NCBI RefSeq assembly: GCF_026222555.1
Contig: NZ_CP098511.1
Coordinates: forward strand, 4,197,501-4,261,500
DNA: 64,000 nt
Direction of reading: 5' to 3'
From: Aquimarina sp. ERC-38
Lineage (GTDB): Bacteria; Bacteroidota; Bacteroidia; Flavobacteriales; Flavobacteriaceae
Part shown: piece after piece, positions 55,547 through 64,000 of the stretch
How the letters are laid out: each line of letters opens with the position of its first letter
Numbering within the stretch: the first letter of the stretch is position 1
Program-made: the position numbers and the translations under genes
Notes under the pieces: model-generated
Database searches by the model: none
Told to the model about the DNA's origin: nothing
The model's input: only the letters and a program-made list of their open reading frames with translations

Positions 55547-57131
55547 TAATTAGGGTCTGCTGAAAAACTCAGCCTTCATTGATTTTCAAGTTTATGATCG
55601 AATTGGTTTGGTTTTGAATAAAGTTTTCACTGAATAAGATTGCTTTTATCCAATAGAGTGCCACCTCAGCCAAATGGACTAAGTTGAGCACTAATATGAT
55701 ACTTGCAATCCAAGACTCACTGGTATTTTCAAGCCTTGCCCTTATACGGTTTAAACCATATGCTGTCTTTGCTTGACCAAACTTTCCTTCAATTGGATTA
55801 CGTTCCCCAGGGCTTACTTGATTTGACAAAGCCTTTTTGGAGGGCCTTCCAAGGGGTTTGGCCCTGAGATTGATCCCTTTTTCTTTTAGGTACTTACGGT
55901 TCTCTCGGGTACAATATATTTTGTCAACCAAAACGTTCTTTGGATAATGACCAAACCGCTTTCGGTACTTCTCCACACAATCTTTCAATCTGGTACCCTC
56001 ATTGTAGGCTTCCCAACTAGTATCATCCAAAAATGAAAAACCATCTACCAGTGCCATGTTTATCTTGGCACCAAACTCCACTTTTGCATTTGTTTTCCCA
56101 CGCACTATGGGACGAACATGGGGTTGGTGAATGCTCACAATCCTATGGTCTACACTTTTGGTCTTAGTATCGTACATCAACTTTTGTTGCCTGTAGAGTT
56201 CCTGGATGACCAGCCAATATTTATACTCTTGCCTATCGAAAGGGATCCGGTCAAGGGTATCCAAAATACCTTCGATGGAACGTATATTCCTATGGAGATA
56301 CTTTAATTGCTTCCCTATAGCAGACCGTATCTCTTTATGTGTTTTTCTTTTCTTTTGCGCTGTCTTTAGATATTCTTTCCTTGCTTTTTCCCTGTAGTTC
56401 CTCGGTTTAGTCTCTAAAGGGGAAAGTTTATAGGCAATATCCAACAATGATTCGGATTTCTCGCGCGCATCATTGAGCAAATTTAGATCCGTAGGATATG
56501 CTATATCTTGTGGACAAACTGTTGCATCAACGATCAAAGTCCCTTTGTGAGGTGGGTCTTCACCATCATCCCTTGCATCATTTGATCCTTTTTCTCTAAT
56601 TTGTTCTGCTTCTCGTTTTATTTGTAAAATTCGCTGGTTAATAGCATTAATCTGTTCCAGGCCAAGACGCTTGCGGAACTCTACGAAAAGAGAAGGGTCG
56701 AACGCAGGTGCATCACTAAATGAAGAATAGCCTAAAAAATACTGCATATAGATGTTCTCAGAAATCTGGTCAACCGTCTCCCTATCATCTAAATTGCATA
56801 AATGTTTGATGATGATTGACCCTAAGACAACCCTTGGGCTTAAATCAGGACGGCCTGTCGATTTTTCCGGAAAATGTTTGCGATAAATGGAACACAGTTC
56901 ATCCCAAGGAAGTAGCTTAGCCAAACGAACCCAACGGTTAGCAGGGTTCAATTCTCTCTCAAAAGGACTCTCAAAACCTTCTAAAACCAACTGGTTTTGA
57001 CTTACATATTTGGGAGTAGGTGCACGCTTTTTTGAATGTTTTGTCATAATAACCTTGCACTTGATTGCCTAAATATAACTATAATGCCTTATAAAACAAT
57101 AGATAAACAGTTTCTCAGCAGACCCTAATTA
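55547..57131 (-). mobile_element. complete insertion sequence with TIRs and TAATTA flanks
   Basis: The element spans 55553-57125 (1573 bp). Its ends are inverted repeats GGGTCTGCTGAAAAACT (left) and, complemented from the right, GGGTCTGCTGAGAAACT: 16 of 17 match. TAATTA directly abuts both ends (55547-55552 and 57126-57131), so it is either a 6-bp target duplication or a shorter one at a palindromic site. It carries one transposase gene, and is probably intact. Confidence 0.92.
55569..57047 (-). CDS. IS5/IS1182-type DDE transposase
   Basis: A 492-residue transposase filling the insertion sequence. The N-terminal DUF772-like domain includes FSDAPAFDPSLFVEFRKRLG (~115-135). The DDE catalytic set is visible as IVDATVCPQ (first D, ~175), NVLVDKIYCTREN (second D, ~375) and NPIEGKFGQAK (E, ~420). 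A YPTDLNLLNDAREKSE motif follows the first D. The chain is full length with no frameshift, so the element may be active. IS5 superfamily is clear; the finer group is not certain. Confidence 0.93.
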   Translation of the reverse strand: MTKHSKKRAPTPKYVSQNQLVLEGFESPFERELNPANRWVRLAKLLPWDELCSIYRKHFPEKSTGRPDLSPRVVLGSIIIKHLCNLDDRETVDQISENIYMQYFLGYSSFSDAPAFDPSLFVEFRKRLGLEQINAINQRILQIKREAEQIREKGSNDARDDGEDPPHKGTLIVDATVCPQDIAYPTDLNLLNDAREKSESLLDIAYKLSPLETKPRNYREKARKEYLKTAQKKRKTHKEIRSAIGKQLKYLHRNIRSIEGILDTLDRIPFDRQEYKYWLVIQELYRQQKLMYDTKTKSVDHRIVSIHQPHVRPIVRGKTNAKVEFGAKINMALVDGFSFLDDTSWEAYNEGTRLKDCVEKYRKRFGHYPKNVLVDKIYCTRENRKYLKEKGINLRAKPLGRPSKKALSNQVSPGERNPIEGKFGQAKTAYGLNRIRARLENTSESWIASIILVLNLVHLAEVALYWIKAILFSENFIQNQTNSIINLKINEG

Positions 57132-57215
57132 GCATGGTATTAGTAAATAGTTTAAATTATTTAGAAAATCTTAATTAAATTAAGGAAATTCAGATATACA
57201 AAACCGAGGCTTTTT

Positions 57216-57952
57216 TTACTTCTTTAAAACTTTAAAGGTTTGGACTTTCTGATTTTGATTCTGAATAGTGTTGAAATAAAGACCTGAAGAATAATTTTTA
57301 AGATCCACCAGGCTATTACTATTCCTAACCTTTTTAGTAGAAAAAACACGTTTCTTGGAAGTGTTCCACACTGAAATTGAGTTTATTTTATCTTCTGAAT
57401 TAATATTCAAATTATTTTCTACCGGATTGGGGGGTTAAATTTATACTATTTAAATTAATTCTTTCATCCACAGTCAAAGTTTGAGCACGAACTGTAAAAG
57501 AATGGGTAACCACCTCTTCGGTATCTAATGTACTTTCTACAGTCCAATTACCTTCTACATTAGGTGTTTCAGAGAAAAACCAATAAGATTATACAAAATC
57601 ATATGTTAACTCCCTTGACCAGGAGAAAGCTAAAGACTCATCCGGCTGATAAACCCTTAGATTTAAATTTTGATTTAATTGATCTTTTAGAAAGACATTA
57701 AAATAAATAATCTCACTAAGGTCAAATACATTTTTTTCATTTATAATCACTGATTCCGGACAGCCTGCAAATACAGGATTTGCGGTATTAGTGGTAAGTG
57801 CATTGATTGTAGGATTTCTATAAGGTTTTTGATTTTAGACATGGCGCATTTTGAGTAGGGTGGGTATAGGCTCCTTCTCCTAATGCTTGTGATTGTAGGA
57901 GCCATCCATAAAGACATAATACAAAGGTGAAAATTAATGTTGTACTTTTCAT
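57216..57952 (-). pseudogene. decayed T9SS-sorted surface protein
   Basis: Read from an ATG at 57952, the frame encodes a signal peptide (MKSTTLIFTFVLCLYGWLLQ) and soon breaks near 57830. Coding resumes in another phase (NPTINALTTNTANPVFAGCPESV ...), is cut by a TAA near 57592, continues (FFSETPNVEGNWTVESTLD ...) and shifts again at a run of six C (57427-57432 as G) inside LNLTPNPVENN. The last 64 codons encode a type A sorting domain (INSISVWNTSKKRVFS ... SGLYFNTI). At least three lesions make this a dead gene of ~240 codons. The nearby insertion sequence lies outside it. Confidence 0.8.
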
Positions 57953-58308
57953 ATTAGATGATCTGTGATTTCATTAAGACACTAAGATACAAATATTTAT
58001 GTAGATTTCCCCGTAAACTTTTTTAGGTAAAACGATGATATCTTAATTTAGCTAAGGGTAAGCAATATATTGAATAGCGACTAAATGATATTAGAACCGT
58101 GTGAATAATAGCAGGCTCCTAAAATTTGATAAAAATGGGTAAAACTACCTTTGAATTTTAGTATAAAATTTTTTAAAGATAACAATAAAATGACTATGCA
58201 TTTTTGTTATTTAGCATAAACTGAAGTATGATTTAAGTTATGATAGTAACTTTATTTTAACTAAAGAAATTCAGAATATAGCTATAATAGTCGACTAATG
58301 TAAAATTA
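57953..58308. other. intergenic region upstream of the methyltransferase gene
   Basis: AT-rich DNA between a dead minus-strand gene and a plus-strand gene. No promoter consensus, repeat or ORF is convincing. Confidence 0.4.
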
Positions 58309-59001
58309 ATGAACAATAACATAGAGGATTCTGTAAGAAAAACTAAAAAACCCTGGCCTACCCGGGAGGCTATGGCACAGGTGTACGATTTAAATTTATG
58401 GGGTGGGAATACCGGTGAATTTTACTCGGGGGAAGGTTCTCACCATCCGGGTTTAGTTACCCCTTATCTGGATGCGGTAATTTCTTTTTTATCGTCTTTT
58501 ACAAATCCGATTAGTATTTGTGATCTGGGTTGCGGAGATTTTAATGTAGGTAAAGAGTTACTACTATACACTCGAGATTATATTGCGGTTGATATTGTAC
58601 CAAATTTAATTGCATATCATCAAAAGCGGTATACCCGGGATCATCTTGAATTTTATTGTTTAAACATAGCTAAGGATACTTTACCTCCTGCACGTTGTGC
58701 TATTTTACGACAGGTTTTGCAACATCTTTCTAATAGTGAAATTCAACAAATAGTCCCGAAGTTAGCCCATTATCAATACGTCTTGCTTACAGAACATCTT
58801 CCTAAAGGTGATTTTATTGCCAATAAAGATATTATATCTGGACAAGGTACCCGGTTAAAGAAAAATAGTGGTGTGGATTTACTGGTACCTCCTTTTTCTT
58901 TTCAAGCTGTAGCGGTTAAAGAGCTTTTATCTATAGATTTAGATACTATATCTTCTGGTTCAAAAGGTAAAATTGTTACGGTATTGTATCGGATGTTTTA
59001 G
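58309..59001 (+). CDS. class I SAM-dependent methyltransferase
   Basis: A 230-residue methyltransferase. Before the fold is a conserved lead, QVYDLNLWGGNTGEFYSGEGSHHP. Motif I is ISICDLGCGDFNVGKELL, motif II DYIAVDIVPNLIAYHQKRY, and the post-II strand is CAILRQVLQHLSNSEIQQIVPKL. The FYSGEGSHHP lead is shared by a group of bacterial methyltransferases of unknown acceptor. The gene is alone, so no pathway is suggested. Confidence 0.85.
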   Translation: MNNNIEDSVRKTKKPWPTREAMAQVYDLNLWGGNTGEFYSGEGSHHPGLVTPYLDAVISFLSSFTNPISICDLGCGDFNVGKELLLYTRDYIAVDIVPNLIAYHQKRYTRDHLEFYCLNIAKDTLPPARCAILRQVLQHLSNSEIQQIVPKLAHYQYVLLTEHLPKGDFIANKDIISGQGTRLKKNSGVDLLVPPFSFQAVAVKELLSIDLDTISSGSKGKIVTVLYRMF

Positions 59002-59306
59002 TGAAGGATTGTTATTTGTTAATTGTTATTGGTTAATTGTTGTATTACTAATAAATTATTGAATGCAATACGATTAATAAATATTATAAGTTTGATGGAA
59101 GATGCTTGAAAAAGTATAAAAATTACTATTCTATTGTATTGAGTAATTCGTTTTTGCTACCTACAGGCAATAGTGGAAATAATATGGAAATTAAATCGTT
59201 ATTTTCACTGCTTCACTTAAATTAACTACGAAATTAGCCTCTTAAGCAAGCTCAGGAAAAAATCATTTGTTAGGTTTTTGATTTTAAAACATTATTTAAG
59301 AGCATC
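59002..59306. other. intergenic region with short TTGTTAATTG repeats
   Basis: Convergent gap. Repeats of the type TGTTAATTGTTATTGGTTAA lie just after the methyltransferase stop (~59017-59043). No gene is seen. Confidence 0.4.
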
Positions 59307-59801
59307 TTAGCTTAAATTTTTTATCATATACAAGCTATCCCAAATTTCGTCTTCGCGAAATTTAAAAGTACTGGTTTTATCCGGTTGAATTGCAAATCCT
59401 TGTTTTTCATATAATTTGATGGCGTTTATATTCCATCCATATACTCTAAGTTCTACGGCATGGGTAGGTGTAACTTTTAGAATCTCTTCAATCATTATTG
59501 AAATTAGTTGTTTCCCTAAGCCTTTGCCACGGTAGTGCGTATCTCCAATTAAAATCCGGGATAGACAGGGTAAATTGTAAGAAAAGTTTAATTCACAATG
59601 ACCTATCACCTGATTTGACTCAACAATTACTATCTTTTTAGGTTGAAGCTTTCTATTTTTAATATAGCCATCTAGTTGGTCAGTAGTCAAAGGATAAGTA
59701 AATAAAGGTCCTGCAAACTGTACTAATTCTTTTTCAGAAGGAATCCAACTGATCAAACGATCAAAATCATCTTTTATAAAGGGTTGTAGGTTGATTTCCA
59801 T
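59307..59801 (-). CDS. GNAT family N-acetyltransferase
   Basis: A 164-residue acetyltransferase similar to RimJ/RimL-like or generic GNAT proteins. The central strand CLSRILIGDTHYRGKGLGKQL carries the acetyl-CoA loop R-G-K-G-L-G-K. It is followed by TPTHAVELRVYGWNINAIKLYEKQGF, the usual C-terminal strand and Tyr-containing helix. The N-terminus MEINLQPFIKDDFDRLISWIPSEKE supports the start. Acceptor unknown; monocistronic. Confidence 0.9.
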   Translation of the reverse strand: MEINLQPFIKDDFDRLISWIPSEKELVQFAGPLFTYPLTTDQLDGYIKNRKLQPKKIVIVESNQVIGHCELNFSYNLPCLSRILIGDTHYRGKGLGKQLISIMIEEILKVTPTHAVELRVYGWNINAIKLYEKQGFAIQPDKTSTFKFREDEIWDSLYMIKNLS

Positions 59802-59827
59802 ATTTATATTACTATTTGATAAGGGCT

Positions 59828-59880
59828 CAAGACCTGCCTGCAGACGGGCAGGTCACTATTGCTTCTAGAACCAAGAAAAA
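59828..59880 (-). repeat. fragment of the 270-bp repeat (3' end, inverted)
   Basis: Read on the minus strand, it matches the last ~55 bp of the 270-bp repeats (TTCTTGGTTCTARRAGCAAT, then GTGACCTGCCCGTC, then GGTCTTGA). The remaining bases of this copy are missing. Confidence 0.65.
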
Positions 59881-59999
59881 GGGCATTTATTTACCATTAA
59901 AACCGAAAATTACTGATCACTGGTAGTAACTAAGTTAACTAAGTTTAACTTTTAAAATTTAACCTAACAACTACTTTACCATCAATTTATAATCATTCA

Positions 60000-60091
60000 G
60001 CATCTAAAAGTGAACGTAGTGAACGATCTTATTCTTTAGCATATTAGCACCTAAATCTAAAGTACCGCATCCAAAAGTGAACGTAGTGAAC
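60000..60091. repeat. short direct repeats between GNAT and carB genes
   Basis: GCATCTAAAAGTGAACGTAG... at 60000-60024 recurs at 60067-60091 with one change (25 nt each). The gap 59802-60142 otherwise has only the repeat fragment at 59828. Confidence 0.7.
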
Positions 60092-60142
60092 AGTTCAGCA
60101 TCTCAATACTCACTACTTAAATCTCAATACTAAATCATCAAT

Positions 60143-62995
60143 CTACTTACTTAAATACATCTTCCTACGCGAATATAAATCGTAGAACTGATCGTCTTTT
60201 AAATCATCGATAAACAAAATACTCTCCCCGGTACTTTTCATCTCTGGGCCCAGTTTTTTATTTACGTTTTTAAATTTATTAAATGAAAACACGGGTTGTT
60301 TAATTGCATATCCGTCTAAATGAGGTTTAAAATCAAAATCTGTCACCTTGTTTTCACCTAACATTACCTTAGTGGCATAGTTTACGTAAGGTTCACCGTA
60401 GGCTTTAGCAATAAAAGGAACGGTTCGCGAAGCCCTTGGATTGGCTTCAATGATGTATACCGTATCGTCTTTAATGGCAAACTGAATGTTGATCAATCCT
60501 ACCGTATTTAACGCCAAAGCAATTTTATGCGTATGGTCTTTAATTTGTTGCATTACGAATTCTCCCAGGTTAAAGGGCGGTAGGGTAGCATTAGAATCCC
60601 CGGAATGGATTCCGCAGGGTTCAATATGCTCCATAATCCCAATAATATGTACATTCTCACCGTCACAAATGGCATCAGCTTCGGCTTCAATGGCACCATC
60701 CAGGTAATGATCCAGTAATAATTTGTTATTCGGAATTTTACGAAGCAGGTCTACGACGTGTTCTTCTAATTCTTGTTTGTTAATTACAATTTTCATACCC
60801 TGCCCTCCCAGTACGTAAGAAGGTCGTACTAAAATCGGGAAATCGAGTCGGTCAGCCACTGCCAAGGCTTCATCTGCATTTTCAGCGGTATCAAACTCCG
60901 GGTAGGGAATGTTATTTTCTTTTAACAACGTAGAAAAATTACCCCGGTCTTCGGCAAGATCCAGAGATTGGTAACTGGTTCCCAGAATTTTAATACCGTA
61001 GCGGTCTAGTTTTTCAGCCAACTTTAAGGCGGTTTGTCCTCCTAACTGAACAATGACCCCTTCTGGTTTTTCGTGGCGTATGATATCGTAAATATGTTCC
61101 CAAAATACAGGCTCAAAATATAGTTTGTCTGCCGTATCAAAATCGGTAGAAACGGTTTCAGGATTACAATTGATCATAATAGTTTCATACCCACATTCTG
61201 CCGAAGCTAAAACTCCGTGTACGCAACAATAATCAAATTCAATCCCCTGTCCAATCCGGTTAGGTCCTGATCCCAGAACGACAATTTTCTTACGATCACT
61301 AACTTTACTTTCGTTATCCACGTATATGGTTCCGTCTGCCGATTGAATTTCGGCTTCAAAAGTAGAATAGAAATAAGGGGTTTGTGCTTTAAATTCCGCA
61401 GCACAGGTATCTACTAGTTTATAAACACGGTTGATATTAAAATCTGAACGTTTGGTATACACTTCACTTTCATAACATCCCAACATATGGGCAATCTGTC
61501 GATCGGCAAAGCCTTTTTGCTTGGCTTCTAATAGTAATTCTTTGGTAATAGATTCTTTATCGTATTTTGAAATTTCTTTTTCTAAAAGATGTAGTTCTTC
61601 GTATTGTTTTAAAAACCACATATCGATTTTTGTAATCTCATGGATTCGGCTTAAAGTAATTCCCATTTGAATGGCATCATACAGCACAAAAACCCGATCC
61701 CAACTGGCATACTTTAGTTTTTCAATAATCTGATCGTAATTTTTATAGCCTTTTCCGTCAGCTCCCAGACCGTTTCTTTTAATTTCTAAAGACTGTGTGG
61801 CTTTGTGTAGAGCTTCTTGAAACGATCGACCAATTCCCATTACTTCCCCTACGGATTTCATCTGAAGTCCAAGGGTTCGATCGGACCCTTCGAATTTATC
61901 AAAGTTCCAACGGGGTATTTTTACAATGACATAATCCAATGTGGGCTCAAATAAGGCCGAAGTGGACTGGGTAATTTGATTACTTAACTCGTCTAAGGTA
62001 TATCCGATAGCGAGTTTTGCTGCTATTTTTGCAATCGGATATCCGGTAGCTTTTGACGCCAATGCGGAAGATCTGGATACCCTCGGATTAATTTCGATAG
62101 CAATAATATCTTCTTTTTCATCCGGACTTACCGCAAATTGTACGTTACATCCTCCGGCAAACTCACCAATACTTCGCATCATATGGATTGCCATATCCCG
62201 CATCCGCTGAAAGGTCTTATCACTTAAGGTCATCGCCGGAGCTACGGTGATGGAGTCCCCAGTATGAATTCCCATAGGATCCATGTTTTCGATCGTACAG
62301 ATAATCACTACATTGTTATTGTCATCTCGTAACAACTCTAACTCATACTCTTTCCAGCCGATCAAGGCTTTATCAATCATTACTTCATGAATGGGAGAAG
62401 TTTCTAAGCCATGCGTTAATTTATCATCAAATTCTTCTTCGGTAAATACAAAAGAAGCTCCTGCCCCACCCAGAGTAAATGAGGATCGAATCACTAATGG
62501 AAAACCAAACTCCTGAGCAATTTCTTTTCCTTTTAAATAAGAACCGGCAGTTGCCTGCGGAGCCATTCCAATACCAATCTCAAGCATCAGCTCCCTAAAT
62601 TTCTCACGATCTTCAGTAATATTAATAGCATCAATATCTACTCCGATAATAGAAACTTCAAAATCTTCCCAAATTCCTTTTTCGTCTGCTTCAATACAAA
62701 GATTTAAAGCGGTTTGCCCTCCCATAGTGGGTAGTACCGCGTCGATTTCGGGATGATTCTTTAATATTTCAATAATAGACTTGGTGGTTAACGGCTTAAG
62801 ATACACATGATCTGCCATCGACGGGTCGGTCATTATGGTTGCCGGATTGGAATTAATTAGTATGGTTTTAATTCCATCTTCTCGCAAGGATCGTAATGCC
62901 TGGGTTCCCGAATAATCAAATTCACAAGCTTGACCAATAATAATTGGCCCGGAACCAATAATTAGAATTGTTTTTAAAGAATCATTTTTTGGCAT
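60143..62995 (-). CDS. carB: carbamoyl-phosphate synthase large subunit
   Basis: A 950-residue CarB. The first half starts with ILIIGSGPIIIGQACEFDYSG and contains ATP-grasp motifs (SFTLGGAGASFVFTEEEF, FEGSDRTLGLQMKSVGEVMGIG). The second half starts near residue 565 with IVVLGSGPNRIGQGIEFDYCC and contains RPSYVLGGQGMKIV and EANPRASRTVPFIAKA. E. coli CarB has ~1073 residues with a C-terminal MGS-like allosteric domain; here the protein ends soon after GPEMKSTGES, so that domain is absent. It makes carbamoyl phosphate for pyrimidine and arginine synthesis with CarA (not in the window). It lies after rpmH, separated by a terminator. Confidence 0.97.
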   Translation of the reverse strand: MPKNDSLKTILIIGSGPIIIGQACEFDYSGTQALRSLREDGIKTILINSNPATIMTDPSMADHVYLKPLTTKSIIEILKNHPEIDAVLPTMGGQTALNLCIEADEKGIWEDFEVSIIGVDIDAINITEDREKFRELMLEIGIGMAPQATAGSYLKGKEIAQEFGFPLVIRSSFTLGGAGASFVFTEEEFDDKLTHGLETSPIHEVMIDKALIGWKEYELELLRDDNNNVVIICTIENMDPMGIHTGDSITVAPAMTLSDKTFQRMRDMAIHMMRSIGEFAGGCNVQFAVSPDEKEDIIAIEINPRVSRSSALASKATGYPIAKIAAKLAIGYTLDELSNQITQSTSALFEPTLDYVIVKIPRWNFDKFEGSDRTLGLQMKSVGEVMGIGRSFQEALHKATQSLEIKRNGLGADGKGYKNYDQIIEKLKYASWDRVFVLYDAIQMGITLSRIHEITKIDMWFLKQYEELHLLEKEISKYDKESITKELLLEAKQKGFADRQIAHMLGCYESEVYTKRSDFNINRVYKLVDTCAAEFKAQTPYFYSTFEAEIQSADGTIYVDNESKVSDRKKIVVLGSGPNRIGQGIEFDYCCVHGVLASAECGYETIMINCNPETVSTDFDTADKLYFEPVFWEHIYDIIRHEKPEGVIVQLGGQTALKLAEKLDRYGIKILGTSYQSLDLAEDRGNFSTLLKENNIPYPEFDTAENADEALAVADRLDFPILVRPSYVLGGQGMKIVINKQELEEHVVDLLRKIPNNKLLLDHYLDGAIEAEADAICDGENVHIIGIMEHIEPCGIHSGDSNATLPPFNLGEFVMQQIKDHTHKIALALNTVGLINIQFAIKDDTVYIIEANPRASRTVPFIAKAYGEPYVNYATKVMLGENKVTDFDFKPHLDGYAIKQPVFSFNKFKNVNKKLGPEMKSTGESILFIDDLKDDQFYDLYSRRKMYLSK

Positions 62996-63035
62996 GGGTG
63001 TGGTAATATATAATATTGTAAAGTTATTTATGAGA

Positions 63036-63070
63036 TATAAAAAAAGGTGTTACTCTTAAAAGAAACACCT
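63036..63070 (-). terminator. terminator between rpmH and carB
   Basis: AGGTGTT/AACACCT arms (63045-63051, 63064-63070); on the minus strand a run of T follows. It would end the rpmH transcript. Confidence 0.7.
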
Positions 63071-63094
63071 TTATTATTTACTAGTGACGAATCA

Positions 63095-63253
63095 TTAGTG
63101 TTTATGTCTTATCTCCGAAGATACGGATAATTTCTTTCTGCCTTTTGCTCTTCTTCTCGCCAGCACTTTTCTTCCGTTTACAGAAGCCATCCGTTCTCTA
63201 AAACCGTGCTTATTCTTTCTTTTTCTTTTTGAGGGCTGAAATGTTCTTTTCAT
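63095..63253 (-). CDS. rpmH: 50S ribosomal protein L34
   Basis: A 52-residue basic protein. [20 protein letters not shown], then [22 protein letters not shown], is the L34 family pattern, with a short C-terminal extension ([10 protein letters not shown]) common in flavobacteria. L34 is part of the large ribosomal subunit. The start is the only ATG and the promoter below lies ~80 bp upstream. Confidence 0.98.
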   Translation of the reverse strand: MKRTFQPSKRKRKNKHGFRERMASVNGRKVLARRRAKGRKKLSVSSEIRHKH

Positions 63254-63332
63254 CGTAACTGGCTATCTTTATATTTCTTCTTTAGAAAATCTTCGTTTAT
63301 GGTTTAGAATTTACTTACTCTAAAACTGCGGG

Positions 63333-63362
63333 CAAATATACGAAGAGTTTTTACTTTGGCAA
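63333..63362 (-). promoter_or_regulatory. consensus promoter of rpmH
   Basis: On the minus strand TTG (63360-63362) is followed by a 19-bp spacer and TATATTTG (63333-63340). This is an exact Bacteroidota -33/-7 arrangement. Confidence 0.75.
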
Positions 63363-63502
63363 ATGTATATTTTAAAATTATTTATCCAAAAAAAATACGT
63401 TCTTTGCAAAATTGAAATTTTATCGTGAATATACTTGAGAAAACAAATGAATAAAAGATTTTCAGCAGGTTATCGATTCACGATGTAATTAGGTTTTACT
63501 TT

Positions 63503-64000
63503 ATGTATAATAAAAATATTAAATTAATTATTGCTGCTTTGATAGTAGGTATTGCTATTTGGCAAATTATTGAAGGATATATTGGCAATGGTATTATGCT
63601 TTTCTTACTTGCCGGCATCTTTGTTTTTCTTTATTTTAAAAACGAATTTATCCTGTTATCATTCTTAAAATTAAGAAAACAGGATTTTGAAGGTGCCAAA
63701 ACCTGGTTATCGAAGATCAAAAATCCGGAAACAGCCCTTACTACCAAACAACATGGGTACTATAATTATTTATTTGGGATTATGAATGCTCAAACGAATA
63801 TTACCCAAGCCGAAAAATATTTGAAAAAAGCAGTTAAGTTAGGGCTATCTATGGATCAAGATCTGGCTGTAGCCAAACTAAATCTTGCCGGTATTGCTAT
63901 GACTAAAAGACGTAAACGAGAAGCGCAATTGTTACTAACCGAAGCAAAGAAATTAGACAAACACAACATGCTAAAAGAACAAATCACTATGATGAAGCAA
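63503..64000 (+). CDS. TPR-type membrane protein, 3' end outside window
   Basis: The frame runs from the ATG at 63503 to the right edge without a stop (166 codons). Two N-terminal helices (LIIAALIVGIAIWQIIEGY, GIMLFLLAGIFVFLYF) are followed by alpha-hairpin repeats of the TPR kind (KQDFEGAKTWLSKI, QAEKYLKKAVKLGL, DLAVAKLNLAGIAMTKRRKREAQLLLTEAKKL). Function unknown. It is divergent from rpmH. Confidence 0.8.
   Translation, partial: MYNKNIKLIIAALIVGIAIWQIIEGYIGNGIMLFLLAGIFVFLYFKNEFILLSFLKLRKQDFEGAKTWLSKIKNPETALTTKQHGYYNYLFGIMNAQTNITQAEKYLKKAVKLGLSMDQDLAVAKLNLAGIAMTKRRKREAQLLLTEAKKLDKHNMLKEQITMMKQ

Noticed and set aside
57216..57410. Stand-alone 64-residue protein
   Set aside because: It is the sorting-domain end of a longer broken gene.

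Overview
The window is an AT-rich chromosomal segment of a marine-type Bacteroidota, almost certainly a member of the Flavobacteriaceae. Evidence is the type IX secretion (T9SS) C-terminal sorting domains on several proteins, a TonB receptor with an N-terminal carboxypeptidase-like domain, TTG-N19-TAnnTTTG promoters, a polysaccharide-degradation flavour (GH16-like and DUF5060 proteins), and the content and order of housekeeping genes (rpmH, carB, pyruvate carboxylase, tldD/tldE, MoxR-DUF58-BatA). The genus cannot be fixed from sequence reading alone.

Layout. Positions 1-9.3 kb hold accessory genes: the 3' end of a GH16-like secreted enzyme, two decayed genes (a frameshifted membrane protein and a UDP-glycosyltransferase remnant), a MuiA/DUF4139 protein carrying a carboxypeptidase-like insert, a GNAT acetyltransferase, a secreted DUF5060 glycosidase-like protein and a His/Met heptad lipoprotein. 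Positions 9.5-17.3 kb hold a tight putative uptake operon: small secreted Cys protein, DUF5829-like lipoprotein, ABC ATPase, TonB receptor and two ABC-2 permeases. It is bracketed by two inverted copies of a hairpin repeat. A GT4 glycosyltransferase follows. Positions 19.2-30.3 kb are a conserved block: TldD/TldE, DUF4159, MoxR, DUF58, BatA-like, a DUF4175-like protein with a His-rich insert, and a large membrane protein.

Positions 31.7-50.1 kb are the most unusual part. A GtrA/GtrB/GT-C-like membrane glycosylation cassette (GT2, GT-C with TPRs, second GT2, methyltransferase, GtrA) sits directly upstream of a 2355-residue collagen-like protein with about 610 Gly-X-Y triplets, very rich in threonine. 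A 1488-residue multi-domain adhesin-like protein and a gliding-motility-type (CHU_C) surface protein follow. I propose, as an inference, a dedicated system that builds and glycosylates a bacterial collagen-like surface or matrix fibre.

Positions 50.2-64 kb return to mostly minus-strand housekeeping genes (pyruvate carboxylase, carB, rpmH), interrupted by an M57-type metalloprotease lipoprotein, a complete insertion sequence with terminal inverted repeats and a flanking TAATTA duplication, a decayed T9SS gene, a methyltransferase and a GNAT enzyme. The window ends inside a TPR membrane protein. Repeats of note are two 270-bp direct copies (18.6 and 31.4 kb) with a fragment at 59.8 kb, a 44-nt perfect palindrome at 55.2 kb, and the collagen tract itself. 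No tRNA, rRNA or CRISPR array was seen.
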